The position numbers were made by a program, and so were the translations under genes. Source: Paenirhizobium daejeonense (GTDB lineage: Bacteria > Pseudomonadota > Alphaproteobacteria > Rhizobiales > Rhizobiaceae). From it: a stretch of 64,000 bases of DNA. A model generated the notes under the pieces. That model did not search any database. It saw nothing but the letters and a program-made list of their open reading frames with translations, and was not told where the DNA came from. The DNA lies in the NCBI RefSeq assembly GCF_014280875.1, contig NZ_JACLAL010000004.1:372001-436000 (forward strand), written 5' to 3'. Below are positions 16,030 to 25,220 of the stretch, piece by piece. Numbering within the stretch: position 1 is the first letter of the stretch; every line of letters begins with the position of its first letter.

Positions 16030-17118
16030 ATGCGTATCTTGCTGGTGGACGATAACAGCACCAACCTGAAGCTCCTGACGAAGCTCGTCGGCAAGCTTGA
16101 AGACTGTGAGGCGGTTGCCTTCTCGAGCCCGGATGAGGTTCTTTCCTCCCTGCCGGATATCGATTTCGACATCGCCATCATCGACTACCAGATGCCGGTC
16201 TACAACGGCGTCGAACTCTACACGGAGATCGTCCGCTTCGACAAATATGCCGACGTACCGGTCGTCTTCGTCACCGCAGACAAGGACATGACTACGCGCA
16301 TGGCCGCGCTGAACGCCGGGGCGATCGATTTTCTCACCAAGCCGGTCAATCCGGTTGAGTTCCAGGCTCGCGTTCAGAACATCGTCAGCCTGTCGCGTGC
16401 GCGCCGTCAGCTTGCCGACCAGGCCGAATGGCTGCGTCGCGAAGTGGATCGCGCCGTTGGTGAACTTCGTCTGCGTGAGCAGGAGATCATTCATCGCCTC
16501 ACGGTCGCCGCTGGCTACAAGGATCCGGAAACGTCGCGCCACACGCTGCGTGTCGCCGCCTATTCCGAGGCGATTGCACTCGAAATGGGCCTTACCCCGG
16601 AGTTCTGCAACGATATCCGCATGGCGGCGCCGATGCATGATATCGGCAAGGTCGCGATGCCGGATACGGTGCTTTTGAAGCAGGGCCGCCTGACGGAAGC
16701 CGAATACCGCCAGATGCAGGCTCATGCCCAGATCGGCAGCGACATCCTCTCCCGTTCGCATTCGTCGCTGCTGCAACTCGCCTCGGAAATCGCCGTCAGC
16801 CATCATGAGCGATGGGACGGGCAGGGATACCCGAACCGTCTCTCCGGTGCCGCGATACCGATTTCCGGCCGTATCGTCTGCATTGCCGATAATTTCGATG
16901 CGCTGACCACCGAGCGTCCCTACAAGCCGGCCTGGAGCTTCGAACGCACCGTAGAGCACATCCTCGGTCGCGCCGGTACCCAGTTCGATCCGGATTGTGT
17001 TGCCGCCTTCGAGCGCGCCCTGCCGCGCATCCGGCAGATCATGGAGGACGACCGTCGCGAGCAGGCCCAGGAGGCCATGCAGAAGACGTTCACTCCCTCC
17101 AGCGAAAAGGTCGCCTGA
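16030..17118 (+). CDS. Response regulator with HD-GYP domain (c-di-GMP phosphodiesterase)
   Basis: 362 aa. The receiver covers residues 1-120 (Asp52 in IDYQMPV, Lys104 in FLTKPV). A short coiled linker (124-155) leads to an HD-GYP domain with HDIGK at 203-207, HHERWDGQGYP at 258-268 and the IADNFDALT stretch. All catalytic motifs are intact, so it should hydrolyse c-di-GMP. AGGAGG stands 5 bases before the ATG, 16 bases after the kinase stop. In this operon the kinase would control c-di-GMP breakdown; this is inference from order and domains. Confidence 0.9.
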   Translation: MRILLVDDNSTNLKLLTKLVGKLEDCEAVAFSSPDEVLSSLPDIDFDIAIIDYQMPVYNGVELYTEIVRFDKYADVPVVFVTADKDMTTRMAALNAGAIDFLTKPVNPVEFQARVQNIVSLSRARRQLADQAEWLRREVDRAVGELRLREQEIIHRLTVAAGYKDPETSRHTLRVAAYSEAIALEMGLTPEFCNDIRMAAPMHDIGKVAMPDTVLLKQGRLTEAEYRQMQAHAQIGSDILSRSHSSLLQLASEIAVSHHERWDGQGYPNRLSGAAIPISGRIVCIADNFDALTTERPYKPAWSFERTVEHILGRAGTQFDPDCVAAFERALPRIRQIMEDDRREQAQEAMQKTFTPSSEKVA

Positions 17119-17145
17119 AAGGCGGCTTTGATCGGCTGATGGAAC

Positions 17146-17185
17146 ATGGTATCTGCGGGCGATAATCGAGGCCCGGAGATACCAT
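17146..17185 (+). promoter_or_regulatory. Leader hairpin covering the pyrC ribosome-binding site
   Basis: ATGGTATCT (17146-17154) pairs with AGATACCAT (17177-17185), and CGGGC (17156-17160) with GCCCG (17171-17175); a single G/G mismatch interrupts a 14-bp stem with a 10-base loop. The presumed Shine-Dalgarno GGAG (17175-17178) lies in the 3' arm, and the pyrC ATG starts two bases after the stem. E. coli pyrC is also controlled by a leader hairpin that hides its ribosome-binding site. Confidence 0.6.
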
Positions 17186-17186
17186 C

Positions 17187-18224
17187 ATGCGCACCCTTAC
17201 CATTCGCCGCCCGGATGACTGGCACCTGCACCTGCGGGACGGCGCCATGCTTGATGGGGTGATTGGTGACACCAGCCGGCATTTCGCGCGCGCCATCATC
17301 ATGCCGAACCTCGTGCCGCCGGTCGTGACAACGGCCGATGCACGCGCCTATCGCGAGCGCATCATGGCCGCCCTGCCGACGGGCGATCGTTTCGAGCCGC
17401 TGATGACGCTCTATCTGACGGAAGATACCAATCCCGACGATGTCGAGGAAGGCAGGAAGAGCGGCCTGATCACTGCTGTGAAGCTCTACCCGGCAGGCGC
17501 CACCACCAATTCGCACGGCGGTGTACGCAACTTCGAAAACGCCATGCCGGTTCTGGAGCGCATGGCGAAGATCGGCTTGCCGCTCTGCGTTCATGGTGAG
17601 GTCACGACACCGGAAGTCGACATCTTCGACCGCGAGAAGGCGTTCATCGACACCGTGCTAGATCCCCTCCGCCGCCGCCTGCCGGAACTGAAGGTGACAA
17701 TGGAGCATGTCACGACCTCGGATGGAGTAGATTACATCCGCTCTTCCGACCGCAACATTGCCGGATCGATTACCACTCATCACCTGATCATCAACCGCAA
17801 CGCCATTCTGGTTGGCGGTATCAAGCCGCATTACTACTGCCTGCCTGTAGCCAAGCGCGAGAGCCACCGGCTGGCGCTGCGTGCGGCCGCAACGTCGGGC
17901 GACGCCCGCTTCTTCCTCGGCACGGATTCCGCACCGCATGTCGATCCGTTGAAGGAATGCGCCTGCGGTTGCGCCGGCATCTACACCTCGATCAATACCA
18001 TGAGCTGCCTTGCCCATGTCTTCGAGCAGGAAAACGCCCTTGATCGCCTGGAAGCATTCGCTTCGTTGAACGGGCCGGCATGGTACGGCCTTGCGCCAAA
18101 CGACGAAACAATCACGTTGGAAAGGGGCGATGAGCCGGTTGAGTTCCCTGCGAAGATCGAGACGGGGGCTGGCCCGGTGACAGTGTTCGATCCTATGTTC
18201 CCGCTCTTTTGGCAGGTTCGCTAA
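17187..18224 (+). CDS. pyrC: Dihydroorotase, class II (PyrC)
   Basis: 345 aa, the length of the E. coli-type homodimeric enzyme. It cyclises N-carbamoyl-aspartate to dihydroorotate, step three of pyrimidine synthesis. The zinc ligands of the HxH motif are His13 and His15 ([10 protein letters not shown]), the lysine that becomes carboxylated is Lys99 (AVKLYPAG), and later histidines occur in VHGEV and the STITTHHL-like segment; GTDSAPH near residue 250 holds the catalytic Asp. It lies 68 bases after the HD-GYP gene behind a strong hairpin, so it is probably controlled separately. pyrE and pyrD are also in this window. Confidence 0.93.
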   Translation: MRTLTIRRPDDWHLHLRDGAMLDGVIGDTSRHFARAIIMPNLVPPVVTTADARAYRERIMAALPTGDRFEPLMTLYLTEDTNPDDVEEGRKSGLITAVKLYPAGATTNSHGGVRNFENAMPVLERMAKIGLPLCVHGEVTTPEVDIFDREKAFIDTVLDPLRRRLPELKVTMEHVTTSDGVDYIRSSDRNIAGSITTHHLIINRNAILVGGIKPHYYCLPVAKRESHRLALRAAATSGDARFFLGTDSAPHVDPLKECACGCAGIYTSINTMSCLAHVFEQENALDRLEAFASLNGPAWYGLAPNDETITLERGDEPVEFPAKIETGAGPVTVFDPMFPLFWQVR

Positions 18225-18339
18225 ATTGACTGCGGATTGCTAGGATTTTCACAATTCGGGTAATCTTTTGGAGAGAAGCTGCAGTTAGCGTCCGTCAGGG
18301 GAGGGACGTAATGATTTCAGGCTGAAGAGAGCGCTTGGC

Positions 18340-19524
18340 ATGATGCTTGATTACAATTCTCTTCTGCTTGCACTTGGTTTCTCCGCCACTTGCCTGATGG
18401 TCACTCTTCTTGGAACCTGGGTTTCGCGCCGCGCCGATTCCTTCCTTCTGACCCTTGTCGTCGCACTTTTCTTTATCGTCATCGGCATCTTTGCCTTCAG
18501 TTCCTACACCATGGAAACCGGCATGCTCATGGCATCGGTCGCCTATGCGTTCCTGATGGCCGGCTTCAGCACGATCTATGCCGGTTCCGCCCAGTTCCGG
18601 ACTGCTCAAAGCCCATGGATGTTGTCGGCCGCTCTCTCAGCCATCACGATCGCACCCGGTCTTCCGCTGATGGCGTGGGGCCTGGACGGAGTAGCGTTCA
18701 TCTTCATGAATACGGCGACGGCCGTGCTCTTGATCGGCACGGGCTGGCAATACTGGCGCGCGCGTGCGGAAGCGCCGGGGCCGCTCACGGGGATGGTTTT
18801 CCTGTACGTGCTGAGCGGGATCTCCTTCATCCTGTGCGCCGGCGTCCTGCTTTACAAACGGCAGTGGGTTCTTGGCCACGCTCCGAACAATTGGGCTGAA
18901 AATCTCAATCTCGCGATCTGCATCGCCGGCATGTCCGGTATCGGTGCCCTTTCACTGGCTCTTCATCAGTGGCGGCTTGCAGCACGGCATCGCCATGAGG
19001 CCAATACCGATCCGCTGACTGGCCTGCTCAACCGCCGTGCACTTTTCGATCGCGTCTCCGGCCGTCCGGTCGGTTTGAAAACCGCAGTCGTCCTCTTCGA
19101 TATCGACCGTTTCAAGTCGATCAACGATCAGCATGGCCATGCGGCCGGTGACCTGGTGATCAGGATATTCGCCGAGGAGCTGACCAATGGCACCGGCGGC
19201 CAGCACACGGTCGCCCGCCTCGGAGGCGAGGAATTCGCCATCATCCTAGCCAACACTTTGCCGGGCCGCGCTGAACGTGTGGCGGACGATATCGTCCGCA
19301 GCTTTGCTTCGCGGGAAATCCGCTTAGGAGAGGCGACGCTGCAATGTACGGTCAGTGCCGGCGTCGCCTTTGGCTCGCCGGACGCCGATAATTTCGAGGT
19401 CGTCCTCAATCTTGCCGATACAGCGCTCTATCAGGCTAAGCGCAACGGCCGGAACCGTGTGCAGATGGCGGAGTTCCTGCATCGGGTCGAAACGGTGGAA
19501 ACCCGAAGCAACGCTTCCCCCTGA
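18340..19524 (+). CDS. Membrane GGDEF diguanylate cyclase
   Basis: 394 aa. Six or so membrane helices cover residues 7-208, followed by a GGDEF domain (about 222-385) with DPLTGLLNRRA at 224-234, FDIDRFKSIND at 253-263 and the active-site GGEEF at 295-299. The residues are those of an active cyclase making c-di-GMP. No RxxD inhibition site is present before GGEEF (the sequence there is QHTVARL), so product feedback by that site is unlikely. ATGs at 18340 and 18343 are both possible. It lies between pyrC and pyrE with no clear operon link, 1.2 kb from an enzyme of the opposite activity. Confidence 0.88.
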   Translation: MMLDYNSLLLALGFSATCLMVTLLGTWVSRRADSFLLTLVVALFFIVIGIFAFSSYTMETGMLMASVAYAFLMAGFSTIYAGSAQFRTAQSPWMLSAALSAITIAPGLPLMAWGLDGVAFIFMNTATAVLLIGTGWQYWRARAEAPGPLTGMVFLYVLSGISFILCAGVLLYKRQWVLGHAPNNWAENLNLAICIAGMSGIGALSLALHQWRLAARHRHEANTDPLTGLLNRRALFDRVSGRPVGLKTAVVLFDIDRFKSINDQHGHAAGDLVIRIFAEELTNGTGGQHTVARLGGEEFAIILANTLPGRAERVADDIVRSFASREIRLGEATLQCTVSAGVAFGSPDADNFEVVLNLADTALYQAKRNGRNRVQMAEFLHRVETVETRSNASP

Positions 19525-19595
19525 AAGCCCGAACTCTCTAGCATCTGAGGGCACATGCTGCTATTCGCCTGAGCAGGACGATAAGGAGCGGGCGC

Positions 19596-20288
19596 ATGAT
19601 CCAGACGACATTTTCCGAACCGGCCGTGATGGCCGAACTCGTGGCCAGGATGCTTTGGGAGATCAAGGCGGTGCATTTCAATGCAGCCGAACCCTACAAG
19701 CTTTCTTCCGGCATGCGCAGCCCCGTTTATATCGATTGCCGCAAGCTCCTTTCATATCCGCGCATTCGTTCGGCCGTGATGGATTTTGCCGCCGCGACCC
19801 TCATGCGCAATGCCGGCTTTGAGCAGTTTGACTGCATCGCCGGGGGCGAGACTGCGGGCATCCCGTTTGCCGCCCTGCTTGCAGATCGCCTCGGCCTGCC
19901 GATGATCTATGTCCGCAAGGCTCCGAAGGGTCATGGCCGCAATGCCCAGATCGAAGGCCATATGCCGGAAGGCTCCCGCGTCCTCGTCATCGAGGACCTG
20001 ACGACGGCCGGCGGCAGCATGTTCAAGTTCATAGACGCCGTACGCGCTGCCGGCGGCATGGTCGATCATGGCATCGCGCTCTTCTACTACGGCATCTTCG
20101 CCGAGGCCGAGGAGCGCTTCACCAACGGCAATGTGAAGCTGCACTACATCGCTACCTGGCGGAACGTGCTGGCCGTTGCGCGTGAACAGAAGCTTTTCGA
20201 TGAAAAGACTTTGTCGGAAGTCGAGGCTTTCCTCGATGCGCCGCTTGCATGGTCGGGCCGCAACGGCGGCGTCACCGAACTCGCCTGA
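19596..20288 (+). CDS. pyrE: Orotate phosphoribosyltransferase
   Basis: 230 aa. The PRPP-binding motif [13 protein letters not shown] is at residues 129-141, preceded by the flexible-loop lysines in VRKAPKGHG (107-114). It joins orotate to PRPP to give OMP, step five of pyrimidine synthesis. AAGGAG stands before the ATG. The C-terminus is somewhat longer than in E. coli PyrE, as is usual in rhizobia. It is separate from pyrC by the GGDEF gene; the three plus-strand genes could be read together but intergenic gaps suggest otherwise. Confidence 0.93.
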   Translation: MIQTTFSEPAVMAELVARMLWEIKAVHFNAAEPYKLSSGMRSPVYIDCRKLLSYPRIRSAVMDFAAATLMRNAGFEQFDCIAGGETAGIPFAALLADRLGLPMIYVRKAPKGHGRNAQIEGHMPEGSRVLVIEDLTTAGGSMFKFIDAVRAAGGMVDHGIALFYYGIFAEAEERFTNGNVKLHYIATWRNVLAVAREQKLFDEKTLSEVEAFLDAPLAWSGRNGGVTELA

Positions 20289-20313
20289 CGCATCGACGCG
20301 AAAATGGGGAGCC

Positions 20314-20353
20314 AAAGCGCCGTTTGTGTGCCTAATGGACGCATAGCGCTCTG
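20314..20353. repeat. Half-copy of the palindromic repeat seen in the frc operon
   Basis: A palindrome with ends AAAGCGC and GCGCTCT and a centre GTGCCTAATGGACGC, matching the second half of the element at 10447-10486. It lies just after pyrE, within the pyrE-frk gap. Confidence 0.5.
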
Positions 20354-20390
20354 CAAGGAAAAGCAGTTGTGGCGTTTTCGCGAGAATTGC

Positions 20391-20406
20391 TTTAAATCGA
20401 TTTAAA
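20391..20406. promoter_or_regulatory. Perfect 16-bp palindrome before frk, candidate operator
   Basis: TTTAAATCGATTTAAA is its own complement and has the central CG pair seen in many LacI-family operators. It lies 28 bp before the fructokinase start. The regulator is unknown and none is encoded next to it. Confidence 0.45.
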
Positions 20407-20434
20407 TTCGTTCTTGGGAAGGGAGGATGCCCGA

Positions 20435-21361
20435 ATGATCCTGTGCTGTGGAGAAGCGCTCATCGACATGTTGCCGCGGGAAACGACGCGCGGCGAAAGG
20501 GCGTTTTCACCCTATGCCGGCGGCGCGATTTTCAACACCGCGATCGCGCTCGGGCGTCTTGGTATCCCGACCGGTTTTTTCACCGGCCTTTCCGACGACA
20601 TGATGGGCGACATCCTGCGTGAGACGCTGCAGCAGAGTAATGTCGACTACTCCTTCTGCGCGACCCTTTCGCGGCCGACGACCATCGCTTTCGTAAAGCT
20701 GGTGGATGGTCATGCGAGCTATGCCTTCTATGACGAGAACACCGCTGGCCGTATGATCACCGAGGGCGATCTGCCGGTTCTCGGCGATGACTGCGAGGCT
20801 CTGCACTTCGGCGCAATCAGCCTTATTCCAGAACCCTGTGGCGCTACCTATGAAGCGTTGCTGGTTCGCGAACAGGCAAAGCGCGTCATCTCGCTCGACC
20901 CGAATATCCGGCCCGGATTCATCAAGGACAAGCAGGCGCATATGGCGCGCATCAACCGCATGGCTGCCATGTCCGACATCATCAAGTTTTCCGACGAGGA
21001 TCTCGTCTGGTTCGGCCTTGAGGGCGATCAGGATACGCTCGCCCGCCACTGGCTGAACAAGGGCGCCAAGCTCGTCGTCATTACCCGCGGTGCGGAAGGA
21101 GCGACGGGTTACACCGCCGGTTTCAAGCTTTCCGTTCCGAGCGAACGCGTCGAGGTCGTCGATACCGTCGGAGCCGGCGATACCTTCGACGCCGGCATTC
21201 TCGCTTCGCTGAAGCGTCAGGACAAGCTTACCAAGGAAAAGATCGCCACGCTTGACGAAGCGGGTGTCGAGGCGGCTCTGCGTCTCGGTGCGAAGGCCGC
21301 TGCCGTAACGGTATCGAGGGCAGGAGCCAACCCGCCCTTCGCCGCCGAAATCGGCTTCTGA
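20435..21361 (+). CDS. frk: Fructokinase, PfkB family
   Basis: 308 aa from the ATG at 20435 with GGGAGG 8 bases upstream; the frame from 20414 (TTG) is rejected. PfkB signatures are AGGAIFNTAIALGRLG (28-43) and GAGDTFDAG (246-254) with catalytic Asp249. It phosphorylates fructose to fructose-6-phosphate, which the convergent pgi product converts to glucose-6-phosphate. This fits the frc uptake genes 8 kb away. A palindromic operator candidate lies upstream and a terminator-type hairpin downstream. Confidence 0.85.
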   Translation: MILCCGEALIDMLPRETTRGERAFSPYAGGAIFNTAIALGRLGIPTGFFTGLSDDMMGDILRETLQQSNVDYSFCATLSRPTTIAFVKLVDGHASYAFYDENTAGRMITEGDLPVLGDDCEALHFGAISLIPEPCGATYEALLVREQAKRVISLDPNIRPGFIKDKQAHMARINRMAAMSDIIKFSDEDLVWFGLEGDQDTLARHWLNKGAKLVVITRGAEGATGYTAGFKLSVPSERVEVVDTVGAGDTFDAGILASLKRQDKLTKEKIATLDEAGVEAALRLGAKAAAVTVSRAGANPPFAAEIGF

Positions 21362-21410
21362 GGCGCGGCGCACTCTCTTATCTCAGCGCGCCTCAGTTAT
21401 TTCTCTTTTC
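21359..21410. terminator. Hairpin between convergent frk and pgi
   Basis: TGAGGCGCG (starting in the frk stop codon) and CGCGCCTCA form a 9-bp stem, followed on the plus strand by a T-rich stretch (TTATTTCTCTTTT). It could serve frk and, read from the other side, pgi. Confidence 0.5.
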
Positions 21411-21426
21411 ACAAGTTGTCGCGGCC

Positions 21427-23052
21427 TTAGCCGCGCGCAGTCTTCAATGCGGCAACGAGACCGGCGGTCGAACTGTCGTGCCCGGTCGCCGCGACCTTGC
21501 CTTCCACCACAGGCAGAAGACCGGTCGCCAGTTCCTTGCCCAGCTCGACACCCCACTGGTCGAACGAGTTGATGCGGAAGATCACGCCTTCCACGAAGAC
21601 GCGGTGCTCATAAAGCGCGATTAGCCTGCCGAGCGCAAAGGGCGTCAGTTGGTCGTAGACGAAGGTGATCGACGGACGGTTACCCGAAAATACCCGATGC
21701 GGCGCGAGGAAATCGGCGGTTGCCTCCTCCATGCCCTTTGCCATCAGCTGCGCCTTCGCTTCCGCAAGCGTACGGCCGCGCATCAGGGCTTCCGACTGAG
21801 CAAGGCAATTGGAAATCAGCAGTTCATGCTGGTGCCGCAGTTCCGGTTCGAAGCCGTTTGCGGCGATCATGAATTCGGCCGGGATGATGCTCGTGCCCTG
21901 ATGAATGAGCTGGTAGAAGGCGTGTTGGCCGTTGGTGCCTGGTTCGCCCCAGACGACAGGACCGGAGCCTCCCGCAACGGGCTTGCCGTCAATCGTCACG
22001 CTCTTGCCGTTCGATTCCATGTCGAGCTGCTGCAGGTAGGCAGGGAAGCGCGACAGCCGCTGGTCATAGGGCAGGATGGCGCGCGTCGGATAGCCGAGCA
22101 CGTTGCGATGATAGACGCCGATTGCGCCAAGCAGCATCGGCAGGTTCTTCGAGAACGGGGCTGTGCGGAAATGCTGATCCATGGCATGGGCGCCATCGAG
22201 GAAGCGGCCGAAATTCTCGGGGCCGATGGCGAGCATCAGCGGCAGGCCGATCGCAGACCAGATCGAATAGCGTCCGCCGACCCAGTCCCAGAAACCGAAG
22301 ACCCGCTCGGGAGCAATGCCGAAGGCCGCAACCTTGTCGAGTGCGGTGGAGACGGCTGCAAAATGCGCGCCGACGGCATCTTCGCCAAGCGCCTTGGCGA
22401 TGAAGGCGCGGGCCGTCTGGGCGTTGGTCATTGTCTCGATGGTGGTGAACGTTTTGGACGCCACGATGAACAGCGTCGTTTCGGCGGAAAGCAGCTTCAG
22501 CGTATCGGCGATGTGAGCGCCGTCGACGTTCGATACGAAATGCAGGCGCGGACCGTCATGGAAGGGCGCGAGCGCCAGTGTCGCCATGGCCGGGCCGAGA
22601 TCCGAGCCGCCGATGCCGATGTTGACGACATCGGTGATGGCCTTGCCCGTCGCACCGGTCAGCTCGCCGGAACGGATCGCTTCGGCAAAAGCGCCCATCG
22701 CGGCGAGCACCCCATTGACGTCAGGCATCACGTCGGCGCCATCGACGATGACGGGCGTGTTCGCGCGGTTGCGGAGCGCGGTGTGCAGGACGGCGCGATC
22801 TTCGGTGAAGTTGATCTTCTCCCCGGCAAACATCGAATCGCGCTTCTCGGCAACGCCAGCCTTTGTGCAAAGCTCTTCGAGCAGCGCCATGATTTCGTCG
22901 TTCACGGCGCACTTCGAATAGTCCATCAGCAGGTCGTCGAAAGACGTGCTGAAGCGGGTGAAGCGCTGGGCGTCGGCGGCAAAGGCGGCTCGCAGGTCCT
23001 CCGCTCGGGTGGCGGCGGCAGTGCTGGTGAGTTTGTCGATGATGGCCTGCAT
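21427..23052 (-). CDS. pgi: Glucose-6-phosphate isomerase
   Basis: 541 aa from the ATG at 23052 (AGGGAA upstream); the frame extends 12 codons further but the family start is MQAIIDKL. Signature segments include [31 protein letters not shown] (PGI signature 1) and, near the C-terminus, [15 protein letters not shown] (signature 2). It interconverts glucose-6-phosphate and fructose-6-phosphate, in rhizobia mainly feeding fructose carbon back into Entner-Doudoroff and exopolysaccharide precursors. It converges on frk and is followed upstream by fadD on the same strand after a 132-bp gap. Confidence 0.94.
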   Translation of the reverse strand: MQAIIDKLTSTAAATRAEDLRAAFAADAQRFTRFSTSFDDLLMDYSKCAVNDEIMALLEELCTKAGVAEKRDSMFAGEKINFTEDRAVLHTALRNRANTPVIVDGADVMPDVNGVLAAMGAFAEAIRSGELTGATGKAITDVVNIGIGGSDLGPAMATLALAPFHDGPRLHFVSNVDGAHIADTLKLLSAETTLFIVASKTFTTIETMTNAQTARAFIAKALGEDAVGAHFAAVSTALDKVAAFGIAPERVFGFWDWVGGRYSIWSAIGLPLMLAIGPENFGRFLDGAHAMDQHFRTAPFSKNLPMLLGAIGVYHRNVLGYPTRAILPYDQRLSRFPAYLQQLDMESNGKSVTIDGKPVAGGSGPVVWGEPGTNGQHAFYQLIHQGTSIIPAEFMIAANGFEPELRHQHELLISNCLAQSEALMRGRTLAEAKAQLMAKGMEEATADFLAPHRVFSGNRPSITFVYDQLTPFALGRLIALYEHRVFVEGVIFRINSFDQWGVELGKELATGLLPVVEGKVAATGHDSSTAGLVAALKTARG

Positions 23053-23184
23053 CTTCGTTTCCCTGGTTGGCAAAGATGAGGGCGACACTATTCTGGGGAA
23101 TGCGCCCGATCAAGGCGCAGTCCATCGGAATAGAGCATCGACGGCGAGCGCCGGCTTCACCGGCAGCCCGCTGTTGCAAAGACG

Positions 23185-24900
23185 TTACTTGCTGGCCGCG
23201 CTGTCGCGGAGTTCGCGCCGGAGGATCTTCCCGACATTCGATTTCGGCAGTTCCTGGCGGAATTCGATGTAACGCGGCCGCTTGTAGTTGGTCAGGTTTG
23301 CCGCGCAATGAGCCTTGAGTTCGGCCTCGGTGAGCGCCGGATCCTTCTTCACCACGAACAGCTTGACCGCTTCACCGGAATGCTCGTCGGGAATACCGAT
23401 TGCCGCACATTCCAGAACGCCCGGATGCATGGCTGCGACTTCTTCGATCTCGTTCGGATAGACATTGAAGCCGGAAACCAGGATCATGTCCTTCTTGCGG
23501 TCGACGATCTTTACATAGCCCCGCTCGTCCATCATCCCCATGTCGCCGGAACGGAAGAAACCGTCGGGCGTCATCACCTTGGCGGTTTCTTCGGGCCGCT
23601 GCCAATAGCCGGCCATGACCTGCGGACCACGGATGCAGATTTCGCCGACGTCACCGATCGGAAGCGTATTGCCATCCTCGTCGCGGATCTCGATGTCGGT
23701 CGAGGGAAGCGGCAAGCCGATCATCCCGGAGAATTCGTTGCTGTCGAGCCGGTTGACGGTGGCGACAGGCGAAGTTTCCGATAGGCCATATCCCTCGGTG
23801 ATCGGGCAGCCGGTCATCTGGAACCAGCGCTCCGCGACCGGCCGCTGCACCGCCATGCCGCCGCCGAGCACAAGAAGCAGGGACGAAAAATCGAGAGCCT
23901 TGAAGTCCGGGTTGTTCATCAAGGCATTGAACAGGGTGTTCAGTCCTGGGAAGATATGCGCCTTGTGCTGCTGCAATTCCTTGACGAATGCCGGAATGTC
24001 GCGCGGGTTGGCGATCAGCACATTGTGGCTGCCGGTCGCGATACCCATCAGCGAATTCACCGTCAGCGCGAAGATATGGTAGAGCGGCAGCGCGCAGATG
24101 AAGGTCATGACATCGGGACGACCCTTGGCGACGTACACGGCTTCCAACCACAGCGCGATCTGCGTCTTGTTGGCCAGCAGGTTGGCGTGGGTGAGCGTCG
24201 CGCCCTTGGAGACGCCGGTGGTGCCCCCGGTATATTGCAGGAAGGCGACGTCACTGCCCTTCACGCTGGCGGGCTTCAATTGCAGCCGGGCGCCTTCCGA
24301 GAGCACGCGATTGAAGCTCTTGTGGCCGGGGATGGACCATGCCGGCACGAGCTTTTTGACCTTGCGCACCACGAAATTGACGATGTGGCCCTTGATGCCG
24401 AGCATGTCGCCCATGGTGGCGACGACTACATGTTTGATCGCAGTATGGGTGACAACCTGTTCGACTGTGCGGGCGAAGTTTTCCAGCACGAAGATGACCT
24501 TGGCGCCGCTGTCCTTCAGCTGGTGCTCCAGCTCGCGCGGAGTGTAGAGCGGATTGACGTTGACCACCGTGAAGCCGGCGCGAAGGATGCCATATACGGC
24601 AACCGGGTTCTGCAGGATGTTGGGCGTCATGACCGCGACGCGGTCGCCTGGCTTCAGGCCCTGCGCCTGAAGCCAGGCGCCTATTTTGCGAGACTGCGCT
24701 TCAAGCTCGCGGAAGGTCATGCCGCGACCCATGCTGGAAAAGGCCAGACGGTCCGCATATCGGGCGCAGCTGCTTTCGAACAGGGCGCCAAGCGAGGCAT
24801 GTTCCAGAGGAGGAATGTCCGCCGGCACCATTGCCGGATAAGATGAAAGCCAGATTTTTTCCGCTGCCCGGCCGCTATGGCGGCTGACGAGATCAGACAT
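23185..24900 (-). CDS. fadD: Long-chain fatty acid-CoA ligase
   Basis: 571 aa from the ATG at 24900 with GGGAGGT upstream. It is an AMP-forming acyl-CoA synthetase: the phosphate-binding loop YTGGTTGVSKG begins at residue 223, GYGLSETSPV is the A5 motif, SGDMG and DRKKDMILVSGFNVYPNEIEE are the hinge region, and the C-terminal SNVGKILRR contains the catalytic lysine. It activates fatty acids for beta-oxidation. The length and SSYP-like N-terminus fit FadD of rhizobia. A palindromic site in its promoter region (25027-25042) is shared with the nitronate-monooxygenase-like gene. Confidence 0.9.
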   Translation of the reverse strand: MSDLVSRHSGRAAEKIWLSSYPAMVPADIPPLEHASLGALFESSCARYADRLAFSSMGRGMTFRELEAQSRKIGAWLQAQGLKPGDRVAVMTPNILQNPVAVYGILRAGFTVVNVNPLYTPRELEHQLKDSGAKVIFVLENFARTVEQVVTHTAIKHVVVATMGDMLGIKGHIVNFVVRKVKKLVPAWSIPGHKSFNRVLSEGARLQLKPASVKGSDVAFLQYTGGTTGVSKGATLTHANLLANKTQIALWLEAVYVAKGRPDVMTFICALPLYHIFALTVNSLMGIATGSHNVLIANPRDIPAFVKELQQHKAHIFPGLNTLFNALMNNPDFKALDFSSLLLVLGGGMAVQRPVAERWFQMTGCPITEGYGLSETSPVATVNRLDSNEFSGMIGLPLPSTDIEIRDEDGNTLPIGDVGEICIRGPQVMAGYWQRPEETAKVMTPDGFFRSGDMGMMDERGYVKIVDRKKDMILVSGFNVYPNEIEEVAAMHPGVLECAAIGIPDEHSGEAVKLFVVKKDPALTEAELKAHCAANLTNYKRPRYIEFRQELPKSNVGKILRRELRDSAASK

Positions 24901-25026
24901 AATTACCTCCCGGTCAAAGTTTCCTCCATGCCCGCCCTCCCGTGGCCGGCATGCCCCCTCCTCGACGCGCAAACCGAGCTTAGGCCTTTGTCAAGCCGGT
25001 TCAAGCCTCAATAGCTCTATATAACC

Positions 25027-25042
25027 TTGACGTAAGCGTCAA
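25027..25042 (-). promoter_or_regulatory. Palindromic operator candidate in the fadD promoter
   Basis: TTGACGTAAGCGTCAA (arms TTGACG/CGTCAA) lies 127 bp before fadD. Read on the gene strand it is TTGACGCTTACGTCAA, which agrees at 13 of 16 positions with TTGACGTTTTCGTAAA before the nitronate-monooxygenase-like gene. Similar palindromes are known for MerR-type regulators of acyl-CoA catabolism, such as LiuR; the match to that family is from memory. Confidence 0.4.
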
Positions 25043-25149
25043 TAAATCTGACCGGAGCCTCTCCTTTTTTGGATGGATCTATTTCAGTGCCTTACGGGGA
25101 TTGTGCGACATCTGGGCGCCCGGCCCCATATCCGGGGGGCTTTTCGATC

Positions 25150-25174
25150 GGAACCTTGCCCTGACTCTGACGTT
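25150..25174 (+). promoter_or_regulatory. EcfG/RpoE2-type general stress promoter
   Basis: GGAAC (25150-25154), 16 bases, then CGTT (25171-25174) fits the GGAAC-N16/17-CGTT promoter of the alphaproteobacterial general stress sigma factor. It lies 46 bases before the PRC-barrel gene, a gene type commonly controlled this way. Confidence 0.6.
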
Positions 25175-25220
25175 GACCTCGGCAAGTATCGACGAACCGC
25201 AAGAACGAAGGAGGTGCACC

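Larger units (their letters stand above)
24901..25220. other. Divergent control region fadD / PRC-barrel gene
   Basis: 320 bases without a gene. From left to right it holds the fadD Shine-Dalgarno sequence, an AT-rich promoter stretch (CTATATAA at 25016-25023), the palindrome at 25027-25042 and the EcfG-type promoter at 25150-25174. I see no small gene in it. Confidence 0.5.
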
